From Planctomycetota bacterium (GTDB lineage: Bacteria > Planctomycetota > UBA1135 > GCA-002686595): a stretch of 63,260 nt of DNA. The stretch is taken from assembly GCA_016872755.1 (NCBI GenBank), contig VGZE01000004.1, positions 1 through 63,260 of the forward strand. Direction: 5' to 3'. The translations under genes were made by a program, and so were the position numbers. Position 1 is the stretch's first letter. Every line of letters begins with the position of its first letter. Under the pieces are notes generated by a model, which was given only the letters and a program-made list of their open reading frames with translations, did not search any database and was not told where the DNA came from. This document shows positions 44,323-52,342 of the stretch, in pieces.

Positions 44323-46467
44323 ATGCATCGTTCTCCGCTCTCCCGCATCCTCCTCTCCGTTTGCGGTGCCGGCGTCCTCGTGCTCGGCGCCTGCAAGTCT
44401 TCCGGATCCCAGGGCTCCGGCTCCGCGGCCGCTCTCGACACGCAAGGCCTGCTGCTGCCGACCGAAGGCATGTGGTTGTTCACGCAACCTCCGCGCGAGC
44501 TGCTCGCCAAGCAGGGCTTCCAGATCACCGACGAGTGGCTCGAGCACGTGCAGAAGTCGTGCGTGCGCTTCCCCGGCGGCTCGGGTTCGTTCGTCTCCGC
44601 CGACGGCCTGGTGATGACCAACCACCACGTCGGTCGCGGCTCGATCGACAAGCTCTCGACGGCCGAGCGCAATCTGATGGAGCACGGCTTCTACGCGACG
44701 ACGCGCGAGGCCGAGCTCAAGTGCCAGGACCTCGAGCTGATGTGCCTGATGAAGATCGAGGACGTCACGGCCAGCGTGCATGCCGCCGCGAGCCGCGACA
44801 TGGATCAAGCCGTGGCCGAAGGCGCGCGCAAGAGCGCGATCACCGCGCTGACCGACGAGGCCAAGCGGCGGACCGGTCTCGATTGCGAGGTCGTCACCCT
44901 CTACCAGGGCGCGCGCTACCACATGTACCAGTACAAGCGCTTCACGGACGTGCGCCTGGTCTTCGCGCCCGAAGAGGGCATCGCTTTCTTCGGCGGCGAT
45001 CCCGACAACTTCGAGTACCCGCGCTACAACCTCGACTGCACGTTCTTCCGCGTCTACGAGGGCGGCGCGCCCTACCGCCCGGAGCACTATCTGAAGTGGA
45101 GCCGGTCCGGCGCGCGCGAGAACGAGCTCGTGTTCGTGGCGGGCCATCCCGGGCGCACGCAGCGCATGTTCACCGTCGATCACTTGCGCCACCTGCGCGA
45201 CATGCGTTACCCGAAGACGCTGGCATCGCTGTGGCGCCGCGAGGTGCAGTTGAAGAACTTCTCCGATCGCGGCGACGAGTACGCGCGCATTGCCAAGGAC
45301 ACCTTCTTCGGCGTGCAGAACAGCCGCAAGGCGATCACCGGCGAGCTCTCGACGCTCTTCGATCCGGCCGTGATGCAGTCGAAGGAACGCGCCGAACGCC
45401 AATTGATCGAATTCGTGGAGGCCGATCCCCTCCGCCGTTCCAAGTGGGGCGACGGCTGGGACCTCGTCTCGGGAGGCGCCGATCGCGCGTCGGACCTGTA
45501 CACGCGCTATCAGGCGATGGGAGCGGCCAACCTCGGCTGGGGCTCGCGCCTGATGTCGATCGCGGTCACGCTCGTGCGCGGCGCCGACGAACGGCCCAAG
45601 CCGTCCACTTCGCGCCTGCCGGAGTACGCCGATTCCGACCTCGCGCGCATCGAGCGTCAGCTCACCTCGAAGGCTCCCATCTACGAGGCGTTGGAGATCA
45701 ACGCGCTCGAGTGCCGGCTGTTGCAATTGGGCGAGTGGCTCGGAGGCGACGATCCGTTCACTGTCGCGGCGCTCGGCGGCAAGTCGCCGCGCGCACGCGC
45801 CGAGCAGCTCGTGCGCGGCTCGAAGCTGTTCGACCCGGCCGAGCGCAAGCGCCTGTGGGACGGCGGCAAGGCCGCCGTGGACGCTTCGGACGAGCCGTTG
45901 CTCGCGCTCGTGAAGGCGCTCGACGCGCGCTCGCGCGCGGCGCGCCGGACCTGGGAGAACGAGGTCGAGAGCCCGCTGAAGGCCGGCTACGCGAAGATCG
46001 CCGAGGCCAAGTTCGCGGCCTACGGCGAGAGCGTGTACCCCGACGCGACGTTCACGCTGCGCCTGTCCTTCGGCCGCACGACGGGCTATCCCGAAGCGGA
46101 CGCGATGATCGCGCCGTTCACCAACTTCGCCGGGCTCTACAAGCGCTGGGAAGAGCGCCACAAGGTCGATCCGTTCGACCTGCCCCAGCGCTGGATCGAG
46201 CGCCGCGACAAGATCGACGGCGGCACGCCGTTCAACTTCGTCTGCACGGCCGACATCATCGGCGGGAATTCGGGCTCGCCGACCTTCAATGCCGCCGGCG
46301 AGATCGTCGGCCTGATCTTCGACGGCAACATCCACGGACTGGGCGGAGACACGGCCTACACCGATGCGCAGGCGCGCGCGACCTCGGTCGATTCGCGCGG
46401 CATGATCGAGGCGTTCCGCAAGGTCTACGACGCGCAGGCGCTGGTGGACGAGTTGTCGGCTCGCTGA
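44323..46467 (+). CDS. S46 family dipeptidyl peptidase (DPP7-like), lipoprotein
   Basis: 714 residues. The signal ends in VLGAC (lipobox Cys24). The S46 trypsin-like halves carry NHHVG with His101/102, Asp in GGDPDNFEYPRYNLD (about 224-238) and Ser650 in GGNSGSP. The residue that sets P1 preference in characterised S46 enzymes is Gly668 in IFDGN here, as in DPP7, where DPP11 has Arg. That predicts removal of N-terminal dipeptides with hydrophobic rather than acidic P1. The thioredoxin-fold gene follows after 7 bp. Confidence 0.93.
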   Translation: MHRSPLSRILLSVCGAGVLVLGACKSSGSQGSGSAAALDTQGLLLPTEGMWLFTQPPRELLAKQGFQITDEWLEHVQKSCVRFPGGSGSFVSADGLVMTNHHVGRGSIDKLSTAERNLMEHGFYATTREAELKCQDLELMCLMKIEDVTASVHAAASRDMDQAVAEGARKSAITALTDEAKRRTGLDCEVVTLYQGARYHMYQYKRFTDVRLVFAPEEGIAFFGGDPDNFEYPRYNLDCTFFRVYEGGAPYRPEHYLKWSRSGARENELVFVAGHPGRTQRMFTVDHLRHLRDMRYPKTLASLWRREVQLKNFSDRGDEYARIAKDTFFGVQNSRKAITGELSTLFDPAVMQSKERAERQLIEFVEADPLRRSKWGDGWDLVSGGADRASDLYTRYQAMGAANLGWGSRLMSIAVTLVRGADERPKPSTSRLPEYADSDLARIERQLTSKAPIYEALEINALECRLLQLGEWLGGDDPFTVAALGGKSPRARAEQLVRGSKLFDPAERKRLWDGGKAAVDASDEPLLALVKALDARSRAARRTWENEVESPLKAGYAKIAEAKFAAYGESVYPDATFTLRLSFGRTTGYPEADAMIAPFTNFAGLYKRWEERHKVDPFDLPQRWIERRDKIDGGTPFNFVCTADIIGGNSGSPTFNAAGEIVGLIFDGNIHGLGGDTAYTDAQARATSVDSRGMIEAFRKVYDAQALVDELSAR

Positions 46468-46474
46468 GCGGAAC

Positions 46475-47611
46475 ATGCGCGTCGTCTTCGTGCTGGTCAT
46501 CGCCGGCGGTCTCGCCGCCGGTGCGCTGCTGCTGAGGGGCTCGACGCATGCGCCGAGCGATGCGGCTTCGCGCTCCGCCCAGTCGAAGCCCGCGCCGCGC
46601 AAGCGCCCGTGCGAACTGATGGTCGGGGATGTCGCGCCGGCATTCGCGCCCAAGGCCTGGGCCAAGGGCCCGCCCGTGACCGCGCTCGAGCGAGGCCGCG
46701 TCTACGTGATCGATTTCTGGTCCACCTCCGCGTCCTCGTCGCGCATGTCGATGGAGGCCCTCACGCGCCTGGCCAAGAAGTACGCCGGCAAGGTCGACGT
46801 GATCGGCGTGAACGGCTTTGAGGCGCGGCCGGACCAGATCGACGCGTTCGTAGCGACGATGGGCGAGAAGATCGGCTACCCGCTCGCGCTCGACGACGCC
46901 GGCAAGCCCGATCCGAAGGGCGAATTCGGCACGCTCGCCAAGGCCTGGATGCAGGCGGCCGCGCAGAACGGCGTGCCCGCCTCCTTCCTCGTCGCCGGCG
47001 ACGGCCGCATCGCATTCATCGGGCATCCGATGGCAGGCCTGGAGCCGGCGCTGGAGGCCTTGCTCGCCGGGAAATTTGACTTCGCCGCCGCAGCCGAGGC
47101 CTATGCGCGCGAGCTGGAGCCGCGCTTGCTGCTGCAACGCATCGTGCTCGCCAAGGTCGCCGGGGACCGGCGCAAGCAGGCCGACGCGATCCTTGAGTAC
47201 CTCGCATTCAAGCCTGAACAGGAAGCCAAGCTCGGCCTCGACCTCGTGACGGCGCTGTTCGACCTCGAGCAGTACGACGAGGCGAACAAGTGGTGCGCGC
47301 GGCTGGTCGACGGCGCTTACAAGGACGAGGCGCGGCAGTTGAACGAGCTGGCCTGGCTGATCGTCGATCCGGCGCGCAAATCGGCGCGGCGCGACCTCGT
47401 GCTGGCGCGCAAGGCGGTCGAGCGCGCGCTGGAGCTGCTCCGGCAGACCGACGTGCTCTATCCCGGAGCGCTGGACACGCACGCGCGCGTGTACTTCCAC
47501 GAGGGCAATCTCGCCAAGGCGCGCGAGATCCAGGCGCGCGCGGTCGCGCTGTGCAAGGATCCCGAACTCAAGCAACAGCTCGAGGCGACGCTCGCGGAGT
47601 ATCGGAAGTAG
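46475..47611 (+). CDS. TlpA-like thioredoxin-fold protein lacking the redox cysteines, with helical repeat tail
   Basis: 378 residues. It has an N-terminal signal or anchor (about 4-20) and a thioredoxin-like domain (about 48-190) with YVIDFWSTS, IGVNGFE and the cis-Pro region NGVPASFLV. At the usual CxxC site the sequence reads S-A-S-S-S-R, so both cysteines (positions 86 and 89) are replaced by Ala and Ser. The C-terminal ~180 residues are TPR-like helices. A thiol oxidoreductase role is therefore unlikely; a scaffold or chaperone role for the co-encoded S46 lipoprotein is possible. Confidence 0.8.
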   Translation: MRVVFVLVIAGGLAAGALLLRGSTHAPSDAASRSAQSKPAPRKRPCELMVGDVAPAFAPKAWAKGPPVTALERGRVYVIDFWSTSASSSRMSMEALTRLAKKYAGKVDVIGVNGFEARPDQIDAFVATMGEKIGYPLALDDAGKPDPKGEFGTLAKAWMQAAAQNGVPASFLVAGDGRIAFIGHPMAGLEPALEALLAGKFDFAAAAEAYARELEPRLLLQRIVLAKVAGDRRKQADAILEYLAFKPEQEAKLGLDLVTALFDLEQYDEANKWCARLVDGAYKDEARQLNELAWLIVDPARKSARRDLVLARKAVERALELLRQTDVLYPGALDTHARVYFHEGNLAKAREIQARAVALCKDPELKQQLEATLAEYRK

Positions 47612-47623
47612 CGGCCGGCGCTC

Positions 47624-48247
47624 CTAGACGGGGCGCGCACCGGCCCGCAAGGCGAGCTCGCGGTACCACGCCATCGTCCGCGCGAGCCTTCCCGGCAGCG
47701 CATTCGTGCCCCACACGACCGACAAGGTCCGCCGCGTCGCGCCGCTCGTCTTCGTCCGCTGGGCGTCCTTGACCGCGTTCGCGCACGGACCTTCGGCATC
47801 GAATACGCACAGCAGTCCCTCGAGCTCGATCGACTGACCGCTGGCGTTGAACACGTAGCTCGCGCCGGGGCCGGCCACGTCGATCGAGAGTGGCGCGCGC
47901 GCCCGCTCGAGGTCGATCACGCTGATCGGCAGGCCCGAGTGCAACGAGACCGCGTTGCACAGGTCGACGGCGAGGTTGATCGAGCCGAGCTGCCCGTCGC
48001 CTGACGCGCGGATCAGATACTCCGATGCCGGCTTCGAACGTCCGGTCGGCTTGAAACCCGCGTGGCGCAGGAGATCGCGCACGGCCGCGCGCACCTCATC
48101 GCTGCTCGCGAGCGGCGCGCTCGCGCCCGGGCGCAGCAGGTCGGTGAGCCACGCGGGCGTCGGGCATTCGGCCAGCGCGTGATCGAACTCGAGCTCGAGC
48201 AGCCCGGCCTCGAGCAACGGATGGGCGGGGATGCGCACTTCGGGCAT
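47624..48247 (-). CDS. B3/B4 domain protein (phenylalanyl-tRNA synthetase beta-like editing domain)
   Basis: 207 residues comprising essentially one B3/4 domain. Recognisable blocks are GRSKPASEYLIRA, INLAVDLCNAVSLHSGLPISVIDL, ELEGLLCVFDAEGPCANAVKDAQRTKT and TLSVVWGT. In PheRS this domain hydrolyses mischarged Tyr-tRNA(Phe); stand-alone versions are thought to be trans-editing factors or have unknown substrates. No synthetase is nearby. Convergent with the thioredoxin-like gene 12 bp away. Confidence 0.85.
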   Translation of the reverse strand: MPEVRIPAHPLLEAGLLELEFDHALAECPTPAWLTDLLRPGASAPLASSDEVRAAVRDLLRHAGFKPTGRSKPASEYLIRASGDGQLGSINLAVDLCNAVSLHSGLPISVIDLERARAPLSIDVAGPGASYVFNASGQSIELEGLLCVFDAEGPCANAVKDAQRTKTSGATRRTLSVVWGTNALPGRLARTMAWYRELALRAGARPV

Positions 48248-48312
48248 CGGCTCATTCTCGCTCGCGGGCCTCTGGACTTGAACTATCCGCTCGCACCCGT
48301 CATAGCAGGGCC

Positions 48313-49209
48313 ATGTCGCTTCGATTCCTCACGCTTTGTGTCGCCGCTCTCGCCCCCGCCCTCCTGCTCGCCGGCGCGCGTTCCGGACAGGAGCCCGCTG
48401 CCAAGCCAAGCCACACTGGCCGACTGACCGAGGAGGAGTTCAAGCGACTGCACGAGCTGTCGAAGGAGACTCCTCCCGCGCCGAAGGGCGTCGAGATCAA
48501 GATCGGCGACAATCGCGCGTACTTGTCGCTGCCCGAGGGCGCGAAGGCGCCGCTGCCGGGCGTCCTCGTCGTGCACGAGTGGTGGGGGCTTAATGCGCAC
48601 ATCAAGCATTGGACGGATCGCCTTGCGGCCGAGGGCTACGCGGCGGTCGCTGTGGACATGTACCGCGGCAAGATCGCCGAGGATCCCGACACCGCGGGCA
48701 AGCTCTACAAGGAGTGCACCGACGACCGGGCGCACATGGTCAAGGTGCTGACCGAAGCCGAGGCCTGGCTGCGCACCGACGAGCGCGTGCGCGCGCCCAA
48801 GACGGGCTCGATCGGCTGGTGCCTGGGCGGTCGCGCGTCCCAGTTGCTTGCGATCTCCGCGCCGGAGCTCGATGCCTGCGTGATCTACTACGGCGGCGGG
48901 ATGACGACCGACAAGGCCGAACTCGCGAAGATCAAGGCGTCGGTGCTCGGGATCTTCGGCGCGCAGGACAAGTCGATTCCGCTCGATCAGGTGGCGGCGC
49001 TGCGCAAGGGGCTCACCGACCGCGGCATTCGCAACACCGTGCAGATCTACAGCGCGGAGCACGGCTTCGCGAACCCGTCGGGAGCGCGTTACGACGCCAA
49101 GAGCGCCTCCAAGGCATGGGACGAGGTCTCGAAGTTCCTGGCGGCCGAACTGAAGGGCGAGGCGCCGGACGCGGGCGCGACCTCGGGCGAGCGCAAGGCC
49201 GGCGGCTGA
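48313..49209 (+). CDS. Dienelactone hydrolase family protein, exported
   Basis: 298 residues with a signal peptide (about 1-20). The alpha/beta hydrolase core has VLVVHEWWGLNAH (oxyanion region), the nucleophile elbow GWCLGG with Cys170, Asp219 in GAQDKS and His250 in AEHGFANP. The Cys-Asp-His triad is the hallmark of dienelactone hydrolases. Carboxymethylenebutenolidase activity is only one possibility; secreted members act on other esters. A thioesterase gene starts 7 bp downstream. Confidence 0.9.
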   Translation: MSLRFLTLCVAALAPALLLAGARSGQEPAAKPSHTGRLTEEEFKRLHELSKETPPAPKGVEIKIGDNRAYLSLPEGAKAPLPGVLVVHEWWGLNAHIKHWTDRLAAEGYAAVAVDMYRGKIAEDPDTAGKLYKECTDDRAHMVKVLTEAEAWLRTDERVRAPKTGSIGWCLGGRASQLLAISAPELDACVIYYGGGMTTDKAELAKIKASVLGIFGAQDKSIPLDQVAALRKGLTDRGIRNTVQIYSAEHGFANPSGARYDAKSASKAWDEVSKFLAAELKGEAPDAGATSGERKAGG

Positions 49210-49216
49210 GCCTCGC

Positions 49217-49648
49217 GTGCAGGCCCCGCTCGTTCCCCCGACGGCCGCGCTGCCCTTCCGCGCGCGGCTCTGGACACGCTGGTCGGACGAGGATAACCAG
49301 CGCGTGCTGAACAACGCCGTGTACGCGACGCTGCTCGAGGAGGGGCGACACCGCTGCTTCGGCGCGCTCGGCCTGCTCGACGCGAACCAGTTCACGTTCC
49401 TGCTGCTGCAGTCGAACCTGCGTTTCCTGCGGCCCGGCCACGGCGGCGTGGAAGTCGAGATCGCGCTCGGCACTTCGCGCATCGGCACGAGTTCGTTCGA
49501 GCAGGTCTATCGAATCGCCGAGGTCGCGAGCGGCGAGGTTTGGTGCGAGGCGGAAGCGCTGCTCGTGTGCTGGGATCCCGCGGGCCGCGCGAGCCGCGCG
49601 ATGGATGCGCGCTTTCGCGCCGGGCTGGAGGCGACTCGCGTGCGGTGA
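49217..49648 (+). CDS. Hotdog-fold acyl-CoA thioesterase (YbgC/4HBT-like)
   Basis: 143 residues from a GTG start. The hotdog signature WSDEDNQRVLNNAVYATLLEEGRHRCF (residues 22-48) corresponds to the D-x-x-x-V-x-N-x-x-Y core of YbgC/4HBT enzymes. A strand region LQSNLRFLRP follows. Predicted to hydrolyse a small acyl-CoA. Its 3' half is overlapped on the other strand by the tail of the integrase-like frame. Confidence 0.82.
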   Translation: MQAPLVPPTAALPFRARLWTRWSDEDNQRVLNNAVYATLLEEGRHRCFGALGLLDANQFTFLLLQSNLRFLRPGHGGVEVEIALGTSRIGTSSFEQVYRIAEVASGEVWCEAEALLVCWDPAGRASRAMDARFRAGLEATRVR

Positions 49649-49958
49649 GCGCGGCCTGGTCATGCGACGTCCGGCGGCGCCGCTCGTAGCGCAGTGACAG
49701 CGACCAGCTCGGCTGGTCAGCGTAGCGCGCGAGCAGCGCGTCGCGCCGCGCGCGAGCCGTGCGCACCTCGTGCGTGCCGAGTGACTTGCGCACGCGGTAC
49801 TTGCGACCGCTGTCGGTGTGGAACGTGAACGCGATCCACCACACGCGGCCGTTGCGCCACAGGTGGTGGTCGGGGTCGGGCCGGGCGGCAGCGGCGCGTT
49901 CGGGGAGCGTGAAGGGCTCGAGTTCGCCGGCTCGGTCGTCGCGATCGAATCGCAGCAT
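49392..49958 (-). CDS. Orphan protein resembling the N-terminal arm-binding part of a tyrosine integrase
   Basis: The frame runs from ATG 49958 for 188 codons. Its first ~95 codons have strongly GC-rich third positions and read as real protein: HHLWRNGRVWWIAFTF, then RKYRVRKSLGTHEVRTARARRDALLARYA. The W-x-I/V-x-F strand followed by RRSLGT-like and A-x-x-RRDxL segments is the usual pattern of integrase N-terminal (arm-type, AP2-like) domains. There is no catalytic domain. The last ~85 codons lie antisense to the thioesterase gene, are Arg/Pro/Ser-rich and are probably read-through, so the true end may be near 49650. No good Shine-Dalgarno is seen. A structured SAM-clan-like leader precedes it. 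Confidence 0.5.
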   Translation of the reverse strand: MLRFDRDDRAGELEPFTLPERAAAARPDPDHHLWRNGRVWWIAFTFHTDSGRKYRVRKSLGTHEVRTARARRDALLARYADQPSWSLSLRYERRRRTSHDQAALTARESPPARRESAHPSRGSRGPRDPSTRAALPPRTKPRRSRPRRFDRPARTNSCRCAKCRARSRLPRRRGRAAGNAGSTAAAGT

Positions 49959-50005
49959 GATGGTGGCTCGTTTCCGACCACCGGAGCGCGCCGCACTGCG
50001 AAGCA

Positions 50006-50037
50006 GGGCTGGTCGCGAGGCAATTCGTTGCCAGCCC
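50006..50037 (-). promoter_or_regulatory. Stem-loop downstream of the SAM-like leader, possible expression platform
   Basis: A perfect 7-bp stem (50006-50012 with 50031-50037) has an 18-nt loop, 14 nt after the aptamer-like element and 47 nt before ATG 49958. The CGACCA part of its 3' strand can alternatively pair with TGGTCG just after the aptamer's P1. That gives two mutually exclusive folds, as expected of a transcriptional switch. Confidence 0.35.
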
Positions 50038-50050
50038 GCACGGGCCGACC

Positions 50051-50137
50051 ACATCGGAAGGCGCCACGGGCGCCCACCCTGGCACCTTGGGATGCCCTCC
50101 CAGGTTGCCGGACCCCCTGTGGGGTCACTCCGGATGT
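50051..50137 (-). promoter_or_regulatory. Leader RNA resembling the SAM-I/SAM-IV riboswitch clan
   Basis: Read on the minus strand. P1 pairs 50137-50129 with 50059-50051 (8 of 9 positions). A GAGTG-like junction is followed by P2 (50126-50111, 6 bp with a 4-nt loop). CCGGCAACC (50111-50103) comes next, then P3 (50102-50088) and AAGGTGCCA (50088-50080). P4 is a GGCGCC pair with a 3-nt loop (50074-50060). The order P2, GGCAACC, P3, GGTGCC, P4, P1 is the core of SAM-I and SAM-IV. A 5-bp CCCAC/GTGGG pairing could link the P2 loop with the P3-P4 junction. P2 is shorter than in SAM-I and has no clear kink-turn, so this may be a divergent or decayed member. Confidence 0.5.
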
Positions 50138-50202
50138 CGAGAGGAGAGAATACAGATGGGTTGCCGAGGCGCAAGCGGCGCCTGTGTCATGATTCGGCGG
50201 AC

Positions 50203-50688
50203 ATGATCCGAGCGCCCTTCTCAGCGTTCCTCCTGCTCGCGGCCGGTTGCTGTCGGAGCGCTCCCGCTCCGGCGCCGTCAGCAGGTGGGCTGAGCACGCG
50301 CTCGTTCGGAGCCGCGCGGCCGGGAATGGCGACGTGGTTCGTCGACGACATCGGAAACTGCCATCCAGAGAAGCTCGTCCTGCGCGCGAAGCGCATCGGC
50401 GCCGATCGCGCAACGCTCGAGCTCAAGCACACGCCCGATGGCCTCGATCACAACGAGCTGCACGTCGAACTCGAGCGCGTCGCGAGCGAGTGGCGCGTGC
50501 GCGACTGCGTCGTCGTCTATACCGACAGCGGCGATCGGTACGAGCTGCGCGCGCACGAACTCAGGGGCTCCCTCGCACATAACGGCGACATCGACACGGT
50601 AAACGGCGTGCAGTGCACGTTCCGCCTCTACGCCGAGACGGCGCGGGGAGCCAGCGTGCTCGCGGGCGCGTGCTTCGCGAGCTTCTGA
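50203..50688 (+). CDS. Small hypothetical lipoprotein
   Basis: 161 residues from ATG 50203. A short signal ends in LLLAAGC (lipobox, Cys about 16, followed by a second Cys). The mature part is beta-rich with WFVDDIGNCHPEKLVLRAKRIG, an ELKHTPDGLDHNELHVELERV strand pair, a YTDSGDRYELRAHEL segment and three further cysteines that could form disulfides. No family is recognised. It is divergent from the SAM-like leader and convergent with the GHL10 gene 14 bp downstream. Confidence 0.65.
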   Translation: MIRAPFSAFLLLAAGCCRSAPAPAPSAGGLSTRSFGAARPGMATWFVDDIGNCHPEKLVLRAKRIGADRATLELKHTPDGLDHNELHVELERVASEWRVRDCVVVYTDSGDRYELRAHELRGSLAHNGDIDTVNGVQCTFRLYAETARGASVLAGACFASF

Positions 50689-50702
50689 TGCCCTGATCGC
50701 GC

Positions 50703-52235
50703 CTACCAGCGCAGATCAGGCGACAGCCGGCGATTCAGCACCAGCAGGATCGGGCCCGCCGCCGTGTGCTTGTCCGGCGAGGTCTCGGTTGCGATCAGGC
50801 GCAGCGGCTCGACGAGCTCGCCGCCGCGCAGGTCGACGCTGCCGACGCGCACCCAGCCCGGTTGCTCGATCGCCCCGAGCGCGAGCTCGACCCACGTGCG
50901 CTGCTGCTCGCCTTGCAGCAAGTAGGTCGCCTTTCCGGCCAGCCCCCTCTGCTGCGCCGGCACCCACACGTGCACGTCGAACCACGCGCTGTGGGGCTGC
51001 TGTACCCACCAGCCGAACGATCCCTGCACGCCCCCGTCGAGCACTTGGAAGTCCGGCCACTCCGCGTCCATGTGCCAGGCGCCTTCGGCACCCTCGGCCA
51101 GCGCCGGGAAGATCATGCCGCGCGGTCGCCAGTTCGGCCGTTCGCGCCAAGGGGTCGATGCATTGTGCTTGTACGGACCGGCCCGCAGCGCGGCCGGCAA
51201 CTCGCTGCCGTGCGCGACCAAGCCGTCGTAGTCGAAGCTGACATGGCCGGCGCCGCCGCTGCGGCTCCAGGCCACGGCCTCGACCAGCAGTTGCGAGGGC
51301 AGTCGCCGGTCGCCGGCCTTCGTGAAGGAGCCCGCCGGCAGGCGCTGGAAGACGACCGGGGTGAACTGACCGAGTTCCATTTGCCCGACGGCCGTTTGCC
51401 ACATCGCGAAGTCGCGATCGGCGGCCTGCACCAGCTCGATGTCGATGAGCTTGCGCGCGCGCCACGCCGCCGAGTCCTGCGCGAACTCGACCAGGCTCGC
51501 GCCCGCCCCCAACGGCGCGACCGCCAGCACGAGCGCCGGGTCGATCGACTGCAGGCGCTGGCGCGTGCCGGCGAGCCATTCGGTCAGTAGCGCGGTGCGT
51601 CCCTCCGTCGCCGACACCGACGCGGAGGCCGGCGCTGCGCGGGGCAGCGCGGGGAAGCGGTCGTCGAATTGGAGGCCGTCGATCGGATAGCGCTGCACGA
51701 GATCCGCCAGCAGCGCGGACGCGAAGGACTGCAGCTTCGGCTGCTGCCAGTCGAACCAGTGCATGCGGGCGTGCACGAGCTTCGCGCCCGATTCATCGAC
51801 GCACAGCCAGTCCGGATGCGCGAGCGCGAGCGGCGCGGGCGCACCGGTTGCGGGAACGGTGAGGCCGCCCGCCAGCCAGGGGAAGAGCTCGAGACCCGCG
51901 CGATGGGCCTCGAGCACCAGTTCCGCGACCAGGTCGCGGCCGGCGAAGCGCGGATCGACTTCCTGGCCGGACTCGGCCGCCATGACCGGGCTCGGGTAGA
52001 GCGTGCGCGATCCCTCGAGCACCTGCGCGAAGACGGTGTTGAAGCCCCAGGCGGCGAGGTTGTCCATCGCTTCGGCAATGGCGGCCTGGGAACGCAGCAC
52101 GGTCGAGTCGGCCGGGATCCACACGGCGCGCATCTCGCGCTCGAGCGCGCGTTGGACCGGCGCCGGTGCCGGCGCGATCGCGGAAGCAGTGGGGGAGACG
52201 AGACCGACGGCGAACAGGCAGGCAGCGCTGAACAT
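50703..52235 (-). CDS. Exported GHL10 (glycosyl hydrolase-like 10) family protein
   Basis: 510 residues with a signal peptide (about 1-20). The TIM-barrel GHL10/YngK-like domain (about 33-340) has REMRAVWIPADSTVLRS, GFNTVFAQVLEG, FPWLAGGLTVP, DWLCVDESG and YPIDGLQFDDRFP. A beta-rich C-terminus (about 390-510) follows, with WHMDAEWPDFQVLD. Family members are thought to act on peptidoglycan-derived or other oligosaccharides, though activity is shown for few. It is divergent from the kinase-like gene; a second GHL10 gene lies 2.7 kb away in the same cluster. Confidence 0.85.
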   Translation of the reverse strand: MFSAACLFAVGLVSPTASAIAPAPAPVQRALEREMRAVWIPADSTVLRSQAAIAEAMDNLAAWGFNTVFAQVLEGSRTLYPSPVMAAESGQEVDPRFAGRDLVAELVLEAHRAGLELFPWLAGGLTVPATGAPAPLALAHPDWLCVDESGAKLVHARMHWFDWQQPKLQSFASALLADLVQRYPIDGLQFDDRFPALPRAAPASASVSATEGRTALLTEWLAGTRQRLQSIDPALVLAVAPLGAGASLVEFAQDSAAWRARKLIDIELVQAADRDFAMWQTAVGQMELGQFTPVVFQRLPAGSFTKAGDRRLPSQLLVEAVAWSRSGGAGHVSFDYDGLVAHGSELPAALRAGPYKHNASTPWRERPNWRPRGMIFPALAEGAEGAWHMDAEWPDFQVLDGGVQGSFGWWVQQPHSAWFDVHVWVPAQQRGLAGKATYLLQGEQQRTWVELALGAIEQPGWVRVGSVDLRGGELVEPLRLIATETSPDKHTAAGPILLVLNRRLSPDLRW

Positions 52236-52342
52236 GGGACGGCTGTTGAAGCCTGGAACAGCATACGCAAGCGGGCCATCCAGACGCAGCGCCGCGGTGC
52301 GCCGGCTTGCCCGGAGGCCTCCTCCGGCTCCAGGATGCGCCC

